From the NCBI RefSeq assembly GCF_002831665.1, contig NZ_CP025118.1, positions 682,001-746,000 on the forward strand: a stretch of 64,000 bases of DNA, given 5' to 3'. This DNA comes from Lacinutrix sp. Bg11-31 (GTDB taxonomy: Bacteria > Bacteroidota > Bacteroidia > Flavobacteriales > Flavobacteriaceae). The translations under genes were made by a program, and so were the position numbers. Of the stretch, positions 7,981 through 15,540 are shown in pieces. The notes beneath the pieces were generated by a model. That model had not been told where the DNA came from and searched no databases. It saw only the letters and a list, made by a program, of their open reading frames with translations. Each line of letters starts with the position of its first letter. The first letter of the stretch is position 1.

Positions 7981-8973
7981 ATGAAAACAATATTTGTCAT
8001 ATTACTCGTTTGGAGTTACAGCTTTAGTAGTGTTGCTCAAAGTATCGAAAAATTTAGTATTGATAGTGGAGGAGCTTCAACTATTACGCCAACTATTCAA
8101 ATGGTTTATACCATTGGAGAAGTAAATGCAGCAGAACGTGCTACTGCAACAGTTAAAATTTCAGAAGGTTTTCTATCTCGTTTTATTAAAATTAAAATCA
8201 ATCCTAAAGTATTTCTTCAAGGTGCATCACTAAACCCGGAAACAGTAGGATTAATGAATGATGATTTAAGAGATTTAGGATTACTTCCTACAACATCACC
8301 TTTTGGAGATGGTAAAACGGTAGATGTTAGTGTCTTTAACCTTGGAGGAACTACTAGTCTTGGAGAATTTGAGGATGACATTGTAGATTGGATTTGGTTA
8401 GAATTTAGAAATGAAACAGATGTGTCTCAAATTATTAAAGGAACATCAGTTTTATTACAACGCGACGGAGACATTGTTGCTTTGGATGGCGTTTCAGATA
8501 TTTCTTTAGGTATGGTTCCTAAAAACTATTATGTGGTATTACAACACAGAAACCATTTGGGTGTTATGAGCGCTAATCCTATTGCTGTAACCGAAATAGG
8601 TACTGCCATTAATTTTACAGAGAACACAACTCCTACTTTTGGTAGTAATGCTCAAGTTGCGTTAGCGAATGGTGATTTAGCTTTGTGGACAGGAGACACC
8701 AATTATAATGGTGAAATACGTTTTTCAGGATCTGATAATGATAGTAATATTATTAAAGATGCTGTTTTAAATGATCCATCAAACGGCTTTAATTCTGCCA
8801 CTTACACATCTACTGGTTATTTGCTTATTGATTTAGATTTATCTGGAGGAGGTCGTTTTTCAGGATCTAATAATGATAGCAATATTATTAAAGATAACGT
8901 TTTGCAGCATCCTAATAACGGATTCAATTCACCAACATTTACTATAAATACAACTGTTCCTGTAGGGAACTAA
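7981..8973 (+). CDS. Exported protein with dockerin-like tandem repeats
   Basis: The start is ATG 7981, which opens a clear signal peptide (MKTIFVILLVWSYSFSSVAQ). An upstream in-frame codon at 7930 would bury it. The 330-residue product has a central beta-rich region and two C-terminal 45-residue units. Each unit has the pattern RFSGS-(D/N)NDSNIIKD followed by a P-NGFNS motif. Together with the preceding TGDTNYNGEI they resemble the calcium-binding dockerin-like units of flavobacterial hemagglutinin-type proteins. The gene is 22 bp after its neighbour and 41 bp before the next, so it is likely co-transcribed. No enzymatic motif is visible. Confidence 0.65.
   Translation: MKTIFVILLVWSYSFSSVAQSIEKFSIDSGGASTITPTIQMVYTIGEVNAAERATATVKISEGFLSRFIKIKINPKVFLQGASLNPETVGLMNDDLRDLGLLPTTSPFGDGKTVDVSVFNLGGTTSLGEFEDDIVDWIWLEFRNETDVSQIIKGTSVLLQRDGDIVALDGVSDISLGMVPKNYYVVLQHRNHLGVMSANPIAVTEIGTAINFTENTTPTFGSNAQVALANGDLALWTGDTNYNGEIRFSGSDNDSNIIKDAVLNDPSNGFNSATYTSTGYLLIDLDLSGGGRFSGSNNDSNIIKDNVLQHPNNGFNSPTFTINTTVPVGN
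8719..8940 (+). repeat. Two intragenic tandem repeat units, 135-bp period
   Basis: Units at about 8719-8806 and 8854-8940 share most bases, beginning CGTTTTTCAGGATCT in both. They encode the dockerin-like motifs and imply a recent internal duplication of 45 codons. Confidence 0.8.
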
Positions 8974-9014
8974 AAATAAATACAGCTATTAATAAATTAA
9001 AAAAAACAAAAACC

Positions 9015-9809
9015 ATGAAAACTTTTTACTCAATTTTAGTACTTCTTTTTATAACTGCAAACAGTTATGCTCAAACTTATTCTTACGGAATAGTTAATAC
9101 CGATAATTACAATTTTAAAGTAGTAGCCATTCCGGATTTCGATGCTAGTACAGATGCATCAGATATGGGATTTACATTAACATTACCAGCAGGTATTGCA
9201 GATATTACCAATACAAGTAGTTTATTACCTTCACGTATATGGACTATGCAACAATTTGATGCTGCTTTTTTAACAAGTCAAGGGTTAGGAGATGGAAGCA
9301 GAGATGTGTTTCAATTTAATAATCCACCAGGACAATCACTTATTGCACATACTTCAGGTGAACAAATAGATTTAGTTTCTTTTTCGGTTAGTACTATGCC
9401 AACTACTGGAGAAATGACTTTTTTAGATAATACAGATCCTGTTGCTACAGGAGCAGCAGGCGTTTTAGATAGTTTTTACAACTCTAATATTGACAATACA
9501 ACCACACAAGATTATTTTGGAGGTTATGATCCTAGTTTTACTTCTATAATGTTTAATACTCTAGGTATTAACGAAGAAGAAATAACTCAGGTTTTTATTA
9601 AAGTATTTCCAAATCCAACTAAGGATTCTATTGCAATTAAATCTACTAAATCTATTGGTTTAGCTAAACTTTTTGATATTACTGGTAAACAAGTTATGAT
9701 TGTTGAGCAACCTTCAAAAATATCTTTAGGAAAATTGCCTTCTGGTGTATATATATTAAAGTTAGAAACAGAACACACTACAGTTGTAAAACGCATTATA
9801 AAGGAATAA
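9015..9809 (+). CDS. T9SS type A sorting domain protein
   Basis: This 264-residue protein has a signal peptide (MKTFYSILVLLFITANSYAQ), a compact beta-rich region and a C-terminal T9SS sorting domain from about residue 196. The domain shows KVFPNPTKDSIAIKS, LFDITGKQV, LPSGVYILKLE and a final KRIIKE. This signal directs export through the type IX secretion pore and attachment or release at the cell surface. The gene lies within the exported-protein run 6654-11094, and of these four only this one carries the signal. It might anchor or accompany its neighbours, an inference. Confidence 0.88.
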   Translation: MKTFYSILVLLFITANSYAQTYSYGIVNTDNYNFKVVAIPDFDASTDASDMGFTLTLPAGIADITNTSSLLPSRIWTMQQFDAAFLTSQGLGDGSRDVFQFNNPPGQSLIAHTSGEQIDLVSFSVSTMPTTGEMTFLDNTDPVATGAAGVLDSFYNSNIDNTTTQDYFGGYDPSFTSIMFNTLGINEEEITQVFIKVFPNPTKDSIAIKSTKSIGLAKLFDITGKQVMIVEQPSKISLGKLPSGVYILKLETEHTTVVKRIIKE

Positions 9810-9846
9810 TTGATTGCGATTTTAGAAAAAATAAATACTATTAATC

Positions 9847-11094
9847 ATGAAAAACATAAATAAAATACTCGTAATAGTTATACTTGGTCTTTCTTCAATA
9901 TTTTCGACTATAGAGGCACAAAGTATTAATTATAAAGCAGTAATAAAGGATGGAAGTGGTAATTTAATTACTAACGATCTTATACAAGTTCAATTTAATA
10001 TATTACAAGGTGTGGCGCAAACTAATGTGTATTCAGAATCGCATACACCAACCACAGATACTAACGGAGTTATTATTGTTAATATAGGTGAAGGCATGCT
10101 AGTGTCTGGCAGTGCTGCATACAATACCGTAGATTGGGCAAGTAACACCCATTTTTTACAAGTACTAGTTAATACTGGAGGAGGACTTATTGATATGGGA
10201 ACTAGTGAATTTAAAGCTGTGCCTTATGCTATTACTTCTGGTGATAAATCTTGGGAAACCGAAGTAGATAATGTTCATGTAATATCAAAAAATGTAGGAA
10301 TAGGTACTGCAACACCAACCGAATTATTAGAAATTAGTGATCCAGATATTGCAGGAATCAAGCTTACTGTTCCATCTATAAGTAATTCCTCAAAAATCGA
10401 GTTTAGTAATGGTTTAGAAACAGGGACACACTCTTTTTATAAAATTGAAAATAGAAGTGATCAATTAAGATTTGAATTAGATTCAGATTTAAATGCTACA
10501 ACAGAATTTGAAAGTAGAATGACACTTTCAAATTCAGGATTAGCCTTACAAACTGGTACTAGAATTAATGAGTTCTCTACAGATGGAACATTAGCTGGTA
10601 ACAGTAGTAATGCATTGCCTACAGAGCAAGCAGTCAAAACTTATGTAGATAATAGCATAGCTTCAGCTACAAGTAGCCAAAAAACCATAATAGTTCCTGC
10701 CACAGCATTTACTAGTAATAATAGTTTGGTAAATTATGGGATTGGAGGAGGATATGCTTATAAACCCAGTAGCAACCAATCTATATTTGCACCTGTAATA
10801 ATTCCTATTGGTTCTACAGTTTCAACGGTTACATTTTATTTTAGAGATACTACTAACGCTGGTAGTGTAAATTTAATAGGTGATGTAATTGCTTATTATA
10901 GAACTAATACCAGCGCAACTATACCAATTACAGTTAGTACATTTGGAAGCTCAGCTACTGGCATAATAGAAACAAGTTCTAATGCTTTTACTATTGGCAC
11001 AGATAGACAGTATTATATAAGAGTTAGACCATCATCCAATTGGGATAGTAGTAATTTAGGAATACACTCTGTAAAATTTACTTATATAGAATAA
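9847..11094 (+). CDS. Exported surface protein, paralogue of the 6654 gene
   Basis: The 415-residue product has a signal peptide (cleaved near TIEAQ). An N-terminal domain is closely similar to that of the 6654 gene: INYKAVIKDG(S)GN, YSESH, TNGVIIVNIGEG and EFKAVPYA recur in the same order. One GIGTATPTELLEI motif follows. After that the C-terminal half is different and ends in a beta-rich domain with several IPI/TVS strands. The stop codon abuts the stop codon of the convergent ribBA gene with no intervening base. It is probably the last gene of the surface-protein operon. Confidence 0.7.
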   Translation: MKNINKILVIVILGLSSIFSTIEAQSINYKAVIKDGSGNLITNDLIQVQFNILQGVAQTNVYSESHTPTTDTNGVIIVNIGEGMLVSGSAAYNTVDWASNTHFLQVLVNTGGGLIDMGTSEFKAVPYAITSGDKSWETEVDNVHVISKNVGIGTATPTELLEISDPDIAGIKLTVPSISNSSKIEFSNGLETGTHSFYKIENRSDQLRFELDSDLNATTEFESRMTLSNSGLALQTGTRINEFSTDGTLAGNSSNALPTEQAVKTYVDNSIASATSSQKTIIVPATAFTSNNSLVNYGIGGGYAYKPSSNQSIFAPVIIPIGSTVSTVTFYFRDTTNAGSVNLIGDVIAYYRTNTSATIPITVSTFGSSATGIIETSSNAFTIGTDRQYYIRVRPSSNWDSSNLGIHSVKFTYIE

Positions 11095-12246
11095 TTAATA
11101 TTTAACATATTCTACAATCTCTAATCCGTAACCAATCATCCCAACACGTTTGGTTTGTTGCGTGTTAGAGATTAATTTTAGTTTATGTATGTTTAAATCG
11201 TGTAAAATTTGAGCACCAATACCAAAGTCTTTATTATCCATAGCAATTGCAGGAGCTTTTGCTATTGTACCTTCGGTTTGGTTTTCTTTTAAAAGACTCA
11301 AACGTTTCAATAAGTTTAAAGACTGAGATTGTTGGTTTATAAATAATATAGCTCCTTTTCCTTCTTTGCTTATTACACGAAACATATCGTCTAATTTTTT
11401 ATCTGCATTATTGGTAAGTGTTCCTAAAATATCATTGTTTATTAAAGTAGAATTAACTCTAGTTAATACAGGTTCATTAGTTGCCCAATCTCCTTTTGTA
11501 AGCGCAATATGTACTTGGTTGTTAGTAGTTTGTTGGTAAGCTCTTAGTCTAAAACTTCCAAAGCGTGTTTCAATATTAAAGTCTTCTTTCTTTTCTATTA
11601 AAGAATCATGGTCCATTCTATAAGCCACTAAATCTTCGATAGAAACTAATTTTAAATCGAACTTTTTGGCCACTTCAACAAGTTGTGGTAATCTAGCCAT
11701 TGTACCATCTTCGTTCATAATTTCTACAATCACACCAGCTGGTTGTAAACCTGCTAAACGTGCGAAATCTATTGCAGCTTCTGTATGTCCTGTTCTGCGT
11801 AAAACACCACCTTCTTTTGCAACTAAAGGAAAAATATGACCTGGTCTTGCTAAGTCGAAAGGTTTTGTGTCTTTTTTTACTAAAGCTTTTACTGTTAAAG
11901 CACGATCTCCAGCCGAAATCCCTGTAGTTACACCTTGACCTTTTAAATCTACCGAAACCGTAAATGCAGTTTCCATAGGATCTGTGTTATTAGTCACCAT
12001 CATGTGTAAGCCTAAGTCTTTACAACGGTCTTCGGTTAAAGGTGCACAAATTAAACCACGTCCATGAGTAGCCATGAAATTAATCATTTCAGGAGTTACT
12101 AATTCAGCAGCAGCTAAAAAATCGCCTTCGTTTTCTCTGTCTTCATCATCGACAACGATAATAATTTTTCCAGCTTTAATATCGCTAATCGCTTCTTGAA
12201 TTGTATTTAATTTAAACGCCACTTTTGGTTCGGTTTTAGTAATCAT
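11095..12246 (-). CDS. ribBA: 3,4-dihydroxy-2-butanone-4-phosphate synthase with degenerate GTP cyclohydrolase II domain
   Basis: The ATG at 12246 gives 383 residues; a TTG seven codons earlier is less likely. Residues 10-210 form the DHBP synthase. VVDDEDRENEGDF (31-43), THGRGLICAPL (60-70), TTGISAGDRA (107-116) and TGHTEAAIDF (152-161) carry the acidic and histidine active-site residues. It should turn ribulose 5-phosphate into the four-carbon riboflavin precursor. The C-terminal domain keeps the GTP cyclohydrolase II frame (KDFGIGAQIL at 339-348, IGYGLEIVE at 371-379). It lacks the CxxxxxxxxxCxC zinc cysteines and the HSE segment (present as RVNST-LINND), so that activity is probably absent. 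A separate RibA would then be needed elsewhere. Confidence 0.9.
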   Translation of the reverse strand: MITKTEPKVAFKLNTIQEAISDIKAGKIIIVVDDEDRENEGDFLAAAELVTPEMINFMATHGRGLICAPLTEDRCKDLGLHMMVTNNTDPMETAFTVSVDLKGQGVTTGISAGDRALTVKALVKKDTKPFDLARPGHIFPLVAKEGGVLRRTGHTEAAIDFARLAGLQPAGVIVEIMNEDGTMARLPQLVEVAKKFDLKLVSIEDLVAYRMDHDSLIEKKEDFNIETRFGSFRLRAYQQTTNNQVHIALTKGDWATNEPVLTRVNSTLINNDILGTLTNNADKKLDDMFRVISKEGKGAILFINQQSQSLNLLKRLSLLKENQTEGTIAKAPAIAMDNKDFGIGAQILHDLNIHKLKLISNTQQTKRVGMIGYGLEIVEYVKY

Positions 12247-12355
12247 TGCTAGACTTTTAAGTTGCAAATATATTGCTTAATTACGGTTTTTTATTTGAAA
12301 AGAGATTTGATTTTTCTATTTACAAATAGAGCATTTGAAAAAAGGAAAAATTTCA

Positions 12356-14872
12356 CTATTTTAATTTACTTTTAATAAAGTAGAAAATGCTTATTATAAA
12401 TGAAATAATACTTAATTGCATTGCTGCCGAAGCATAATGTGGTAACATATTATTAGTAAATACAAAATGAAGAACAACTAATAATATTGCCAAAATAAAG
12501 ATTCCAATTGAAGATTTAATCAAATATTTGTTTTCTTTTTTTACAAATGTTATAGTGGAATTAACGTTAGATTTAGATTCGTTAATCGTTTCTTGGTCAC
12601 TGTTATTATTATATTCAATAGTGCTTACGTTTTTTTTAATTTGCATATTCTTGATAAGATAGAAAATGCTTATTATAAAAGAAATAATACTTAATTGTAC
12701 TGAAGCTGAAGCATAATGAGCAAGCTTATTATTAGCAAAAACAAAATGAAGAACTACAAATAGTATTGCTAAAATTAAAGTTCCAATTGCAGCTTTAATT
12801 AGTGATTTCTGTTCTTGATTTATTGGTGTTTTAATTATTGACTTAACCGTTTCCGATTTATTAATTTTTTCAGAATTGCTAGTGTTGCCAAATTCAATAG
12901 CATTCAAATCTTTTTTAATTTGTTTTTTCTGAATAAAATAGAAAATAAAATATAAAGGCAAACCTACTATGGCAAATAGAACACCATTAATACTATTGTT
13001 TTTACCTAAATGCTTATAGAGATTTGTATGCTTAGAGAAAGATTTTGTAAGTGCAAATATAAAAATTAAAAATGCAATAATTCCTATAACAAATAAGGTG
13101 TTTCCTGCTGCTGAGAGCTTATTGTTGATTAAAATTCGACCTCCAAGAATTAGAACGAGCCCTATGCTATAAAGAATTAATGCTAGTTTAGAATCTTCAG
13201 CATAATCGTTTCTTAAAGTTTTAGCTTCTTCAAAGAAATCATTATTTAAATGCCCAGCCATTTTAAGTTCTTGTCTGGTAATACCTCTAGATGTTAAAAT
13301 AGAAATTGCAGTATTTTTATGCTCTACTGTATAACCGAAGTCTCTATAATTTTTAACAATTGCAATAAGCTTATTATCGTCTAGCTTTTTAATAATATCA
13401 TAATCGTTAGAATTTACATTGAAAACTCTAGTACTAAATTCAGTTTTCTTTGTTTTAATTTTGAAGAACTTTTTAAGTGGTTCTAGCAACCCATCTGTTT
13501 CTAGTAAGCCTCTGTCTTTAGTTGCTCTACTAGTTAAATAGATACTCAATGGTAGCATAATAAGAGTAGAAAACCAAGAAGCTAAAGCAGGATTAAACGA
13601 GCCGTCTCTTGCGCTGTTTTTTGCAAAGATACCAATAAAATGGTAGCTTAAAAAGATAACAATTGCTATCACCATTGGTAATCCCAAACCACCTTTTCTA
13701 ATTAATGCACCTAAAGGAGCACCAACAAAAAATAAAATAATACATGCAATTGCTAAAGCAAATTTTTCATGTAAAGCTATTATATGTCTGTTTAACCAAA
13801 TAGTTTTTCCTTTTATGTTGGATTCTTTAGCAGTAACTATTTGTTTTGTACTAGTAGCAGCATTTATTGCATAATCTAGTAATTGTACTTTTTGTTTGGT
13901 ATTAAAGAGATCTATAATATTTTTAGTATAAATAGTGTCTTTTTTTGTTTCAACAGATAGATTTAGAGTTGCTATATTGGTTCTGTTATATAAGGTAGTT
14001 CCAAATTTATCGAACTCTTTTTTTCGTTCTAAAATAAGAGAATCTGTTGTGTATTTTAAATCACCAATAGCAAGCATGGTGTATTTGTTATCAGTGTTTT
14101 TTTCGTCTAAATCTACACCACCAAGTTGCGATAAATCTATATTCATCGTATACTTCTTAAACTTACTTCTTACAAAGGGTTTTTTTACTTTTTCTTTATG
14201 TTTGTTTGGAGGTGTATCATTATAATAATAACCATCAAAAAGAATAAGCTTTAAAACATCTGAATCTTCAGCGCTTACTAGTTCTCCAGTTTGTGCAATT
14301 ATGGTAACATGGTTCCCTGGTTTTTTTGCTTGTCCTTTATGGATAACAACATCTTCTAAAAACTGTCCACGATCACCAGTTTTCTTAGCTACTTTAATAT
14401 TGAAATTTTCAACAATTTGGTTAAATTGTCCCTCTGCTATTGCCATTGCAGGTTTTACTTTTGCAATGTTCTTCCGTAGATTATAACTTTCGTATTCTGC
14501 TCTTGGAATAATGTTATTACTAAAAAAGAAGGTAGTAATACTTAAAAACACAATAAAAACACTCAAACTAGCCATTGCACGTTGTAATGAAATACCTGTA
14601 GATTTCATTGCTGCAAACTCATAATTTTCGGCAAAATTACCAAAAACCATGATGGAAGAGAGAAGTATTGTAAGCGGTAAAATTAGTGGAATTAGGGTAG
14701 GAGTAATGTAGAACAGAAATTTTAAAACTGTTGCTACATCTAAATCTTTACCTGCCAATTCTTTGATATATAACCAAATAGCCTGTAATACAAAAATCAG
14801 CATGAGTATAACAAACACGCTGATAAAAGTTTTTAGATAAGAAGTTAATATGTATCTATCTAGTATTTTCAC
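12356..14872 (-). CDS. LptF/LptG-family permease with long C-terminal extension
   Basis: Residues 1 to about 440 are a YjgP/YjgQ (LptF/LptG) permease: an N-terminal membrane block beginning LDRYILTSYLKTF, a periplasmic beta-jellyroll region, and C-terminal membrane helices. These proteins extract LPS from the inner membrane together with the LptB ATPase. The gene is 838 residues, well above the usual 360-480, because about 400 extra residues follow. The extension has a linker and several more hydrophobic segments, including two nearly identical units at 690-745 and 783-838. Immediately upstream are lolA-like and ftsK genes, a common flavobacterial order. Envelope biogenesis is the likely role; the extension's role is unknown. 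Confidence 0.85.
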   Translation of the reverse strand: MKILDRYILTSYLKTFISVFVILMLIFVLQAIWLYIKELAGKDLDVATVLKFLFYITPTLIPLILPLTILLSSIMVFGNFAENYEFAAMKSTGISLQRAMASLSVFIVFLSITTFFFSNNIIPRAEYESYNLRKNIAKVKPAMAIAEGQFNQIVENFNIKVAKKTGDRGQFLEDVVIHKGQAKKPGNHVTIIAQTGELVSAEDSDVLKLILFDGYYYNDTPPNKHKEKVKKPFVRSKFKKYTMNIDLSQLGGVDLDEKNTDNKYTMLAIGDLKYTTDSLILERKKEFDKFGTTLYNRTNIATLNLSVETKKDTIYTKNIIDLFNTKQKVQLLDYAINAATSTKQIVTAKESNIKGKTIWLNRHIIALHEKFALAIACIILFFVGAPLGALIRKGGLGLPMVIAIVIFLSYHFIGIFAKNSARDGSFNPALASWFSTLIMLPLSIYLTSRATKDRGLLETDGLLEPLKKFFKIKTKKTEFSTRVFNVNSNDYDIIKKLDDNKLIAIVKNYRDFGYTVEHKNTAISILTSRGITRQELKMAGHLNNDFFEEAKTLRNDYAEDSKLALILYSIGLVLILGGRILINNKLSAAGNTLFVIGIIAFLIFIFALTKSFSKHTNLYKHLGKNNSINGVLFAIVGLPLYFIFYFIQKKQIKKDLNAIEFGNTSNSEKINKSETVKSIIKTPINQEQKSLIKAAIGTLILAILFVVLHFVFANNKLAHYASASVQLSIISFIISIFYLIKNMQIKKNVSTIEYNNNSDQETINESKSNVNSTITFVKKENKYLIKSSIGIFILAILLVVLHFVFTNNMLPHYASAAMQLSIISFIISIFYFIKSKLK
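12359..12805 (-). repeat. Tandem intragenic duplication, 279-bp period
   Basis: DNA at 12638-12805 and 12359-12526 is highly similar (for example GAAAATGCTTATTATAAA in both). Each encodes a 56-residue two-helix membrane unit. The linker between them also echoes the linker before the first unit, so a whole linker-plus-hairpin module was duplicated. Confidence 0.85.
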
Positions 14873-14881
14873 TAATGGTCC

Positions 14882-15523
14882 TTAGTCTAGTTTATTTATG
14901 AAGTAATCTTTATACTTACTTTCGTCAAAAATAAACAAGGTTTTCGAGATAGGCTCATTTGTTTTAAAAGAATTAACAGTAAGTGTTGTTTTAGTTCCAT
15001 TTTTCCCAATTTCTATAAGATTATAGATGTGTTTTGTCTCTACATCTATCCCTAAAAGAATATATTTTATACTTGCGTTAGAATCCATAGAATATAATTT
15101 TACGTATTGAATTTGCCTTCCTTTTATTTTTTGAACAATATCCATTTTATAAGTAAAGCCATCTTCGTAAAACGATAACATTTTACTTGGAGTAACAGTA
15201 CCTTCTTCGCTTCCAGTTTCTTTAGAAATAGTAACTTCTTCATCTTCTGGGCTAATAGTATGCAGGTTTTTACCATCGAATACTCTAGTAACACCAAGAA
15301 TATTTAATTTGTATTTATCACCTTGCATGGTAACGTCTCCACGCGTTTCTTGTTTTATGTTTTCTGAAATATTTTCTAAAACATATTTAAAATCTATAGC
15401 AATATTGTTGTAACCTTTTACTTTGGTTGACACTTCATTTAATAATGTTTTTGCTTTAGCATCATTTTGTGCAAATGTTACACCTGAAATAATTAAAGCT
15501 AATACTAGTAATACTTTTTTCAT
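14882..15523 (-). CDS. LolA-like outer-membrane lipoprotein carrier protein
   Basis: This 213-residue protein has a signal peptide (MKKVLLVLALIISGVTFAQ). A LolA/LolB-like half-barrel follows, with alternating strands such as IAIDFKYVLEN, GDVTMQGDKYKLNILG and VFDGKNLHTISPEDEEV. LolA proteins ferry lipoproteins across the periplasm. In flavobacteria this homologue always tends to sit beside ftsK, as here (17 bp from ftsK and 9 bp from the LptF-like gene). Operon membership is therefore likely. Cargo specificity cannot be inferred. Confidence 0.85.
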   Translation of the reverse strand: MKKVLLVLALIISGVTFAQNDAKAKTLLNEVSTKVKGYNNIAIDFKYVLENISENIKQETRGDVTMQGDKYKLNILGVTRVFDGKNLHTISPEDEEVTISKETGSEEGTVTPSKMLSFYEDGFTYKMDIVQKIKGRQIQYVKLYSMDSNASIKYILLGIDVETKHIYNLIEIGKNGTKTTLTVNSFKTNEPISKTLFIFDESKYKDYFINKLD

Positions 15524-15540
15524 CTTAAAAATTTAATTTT

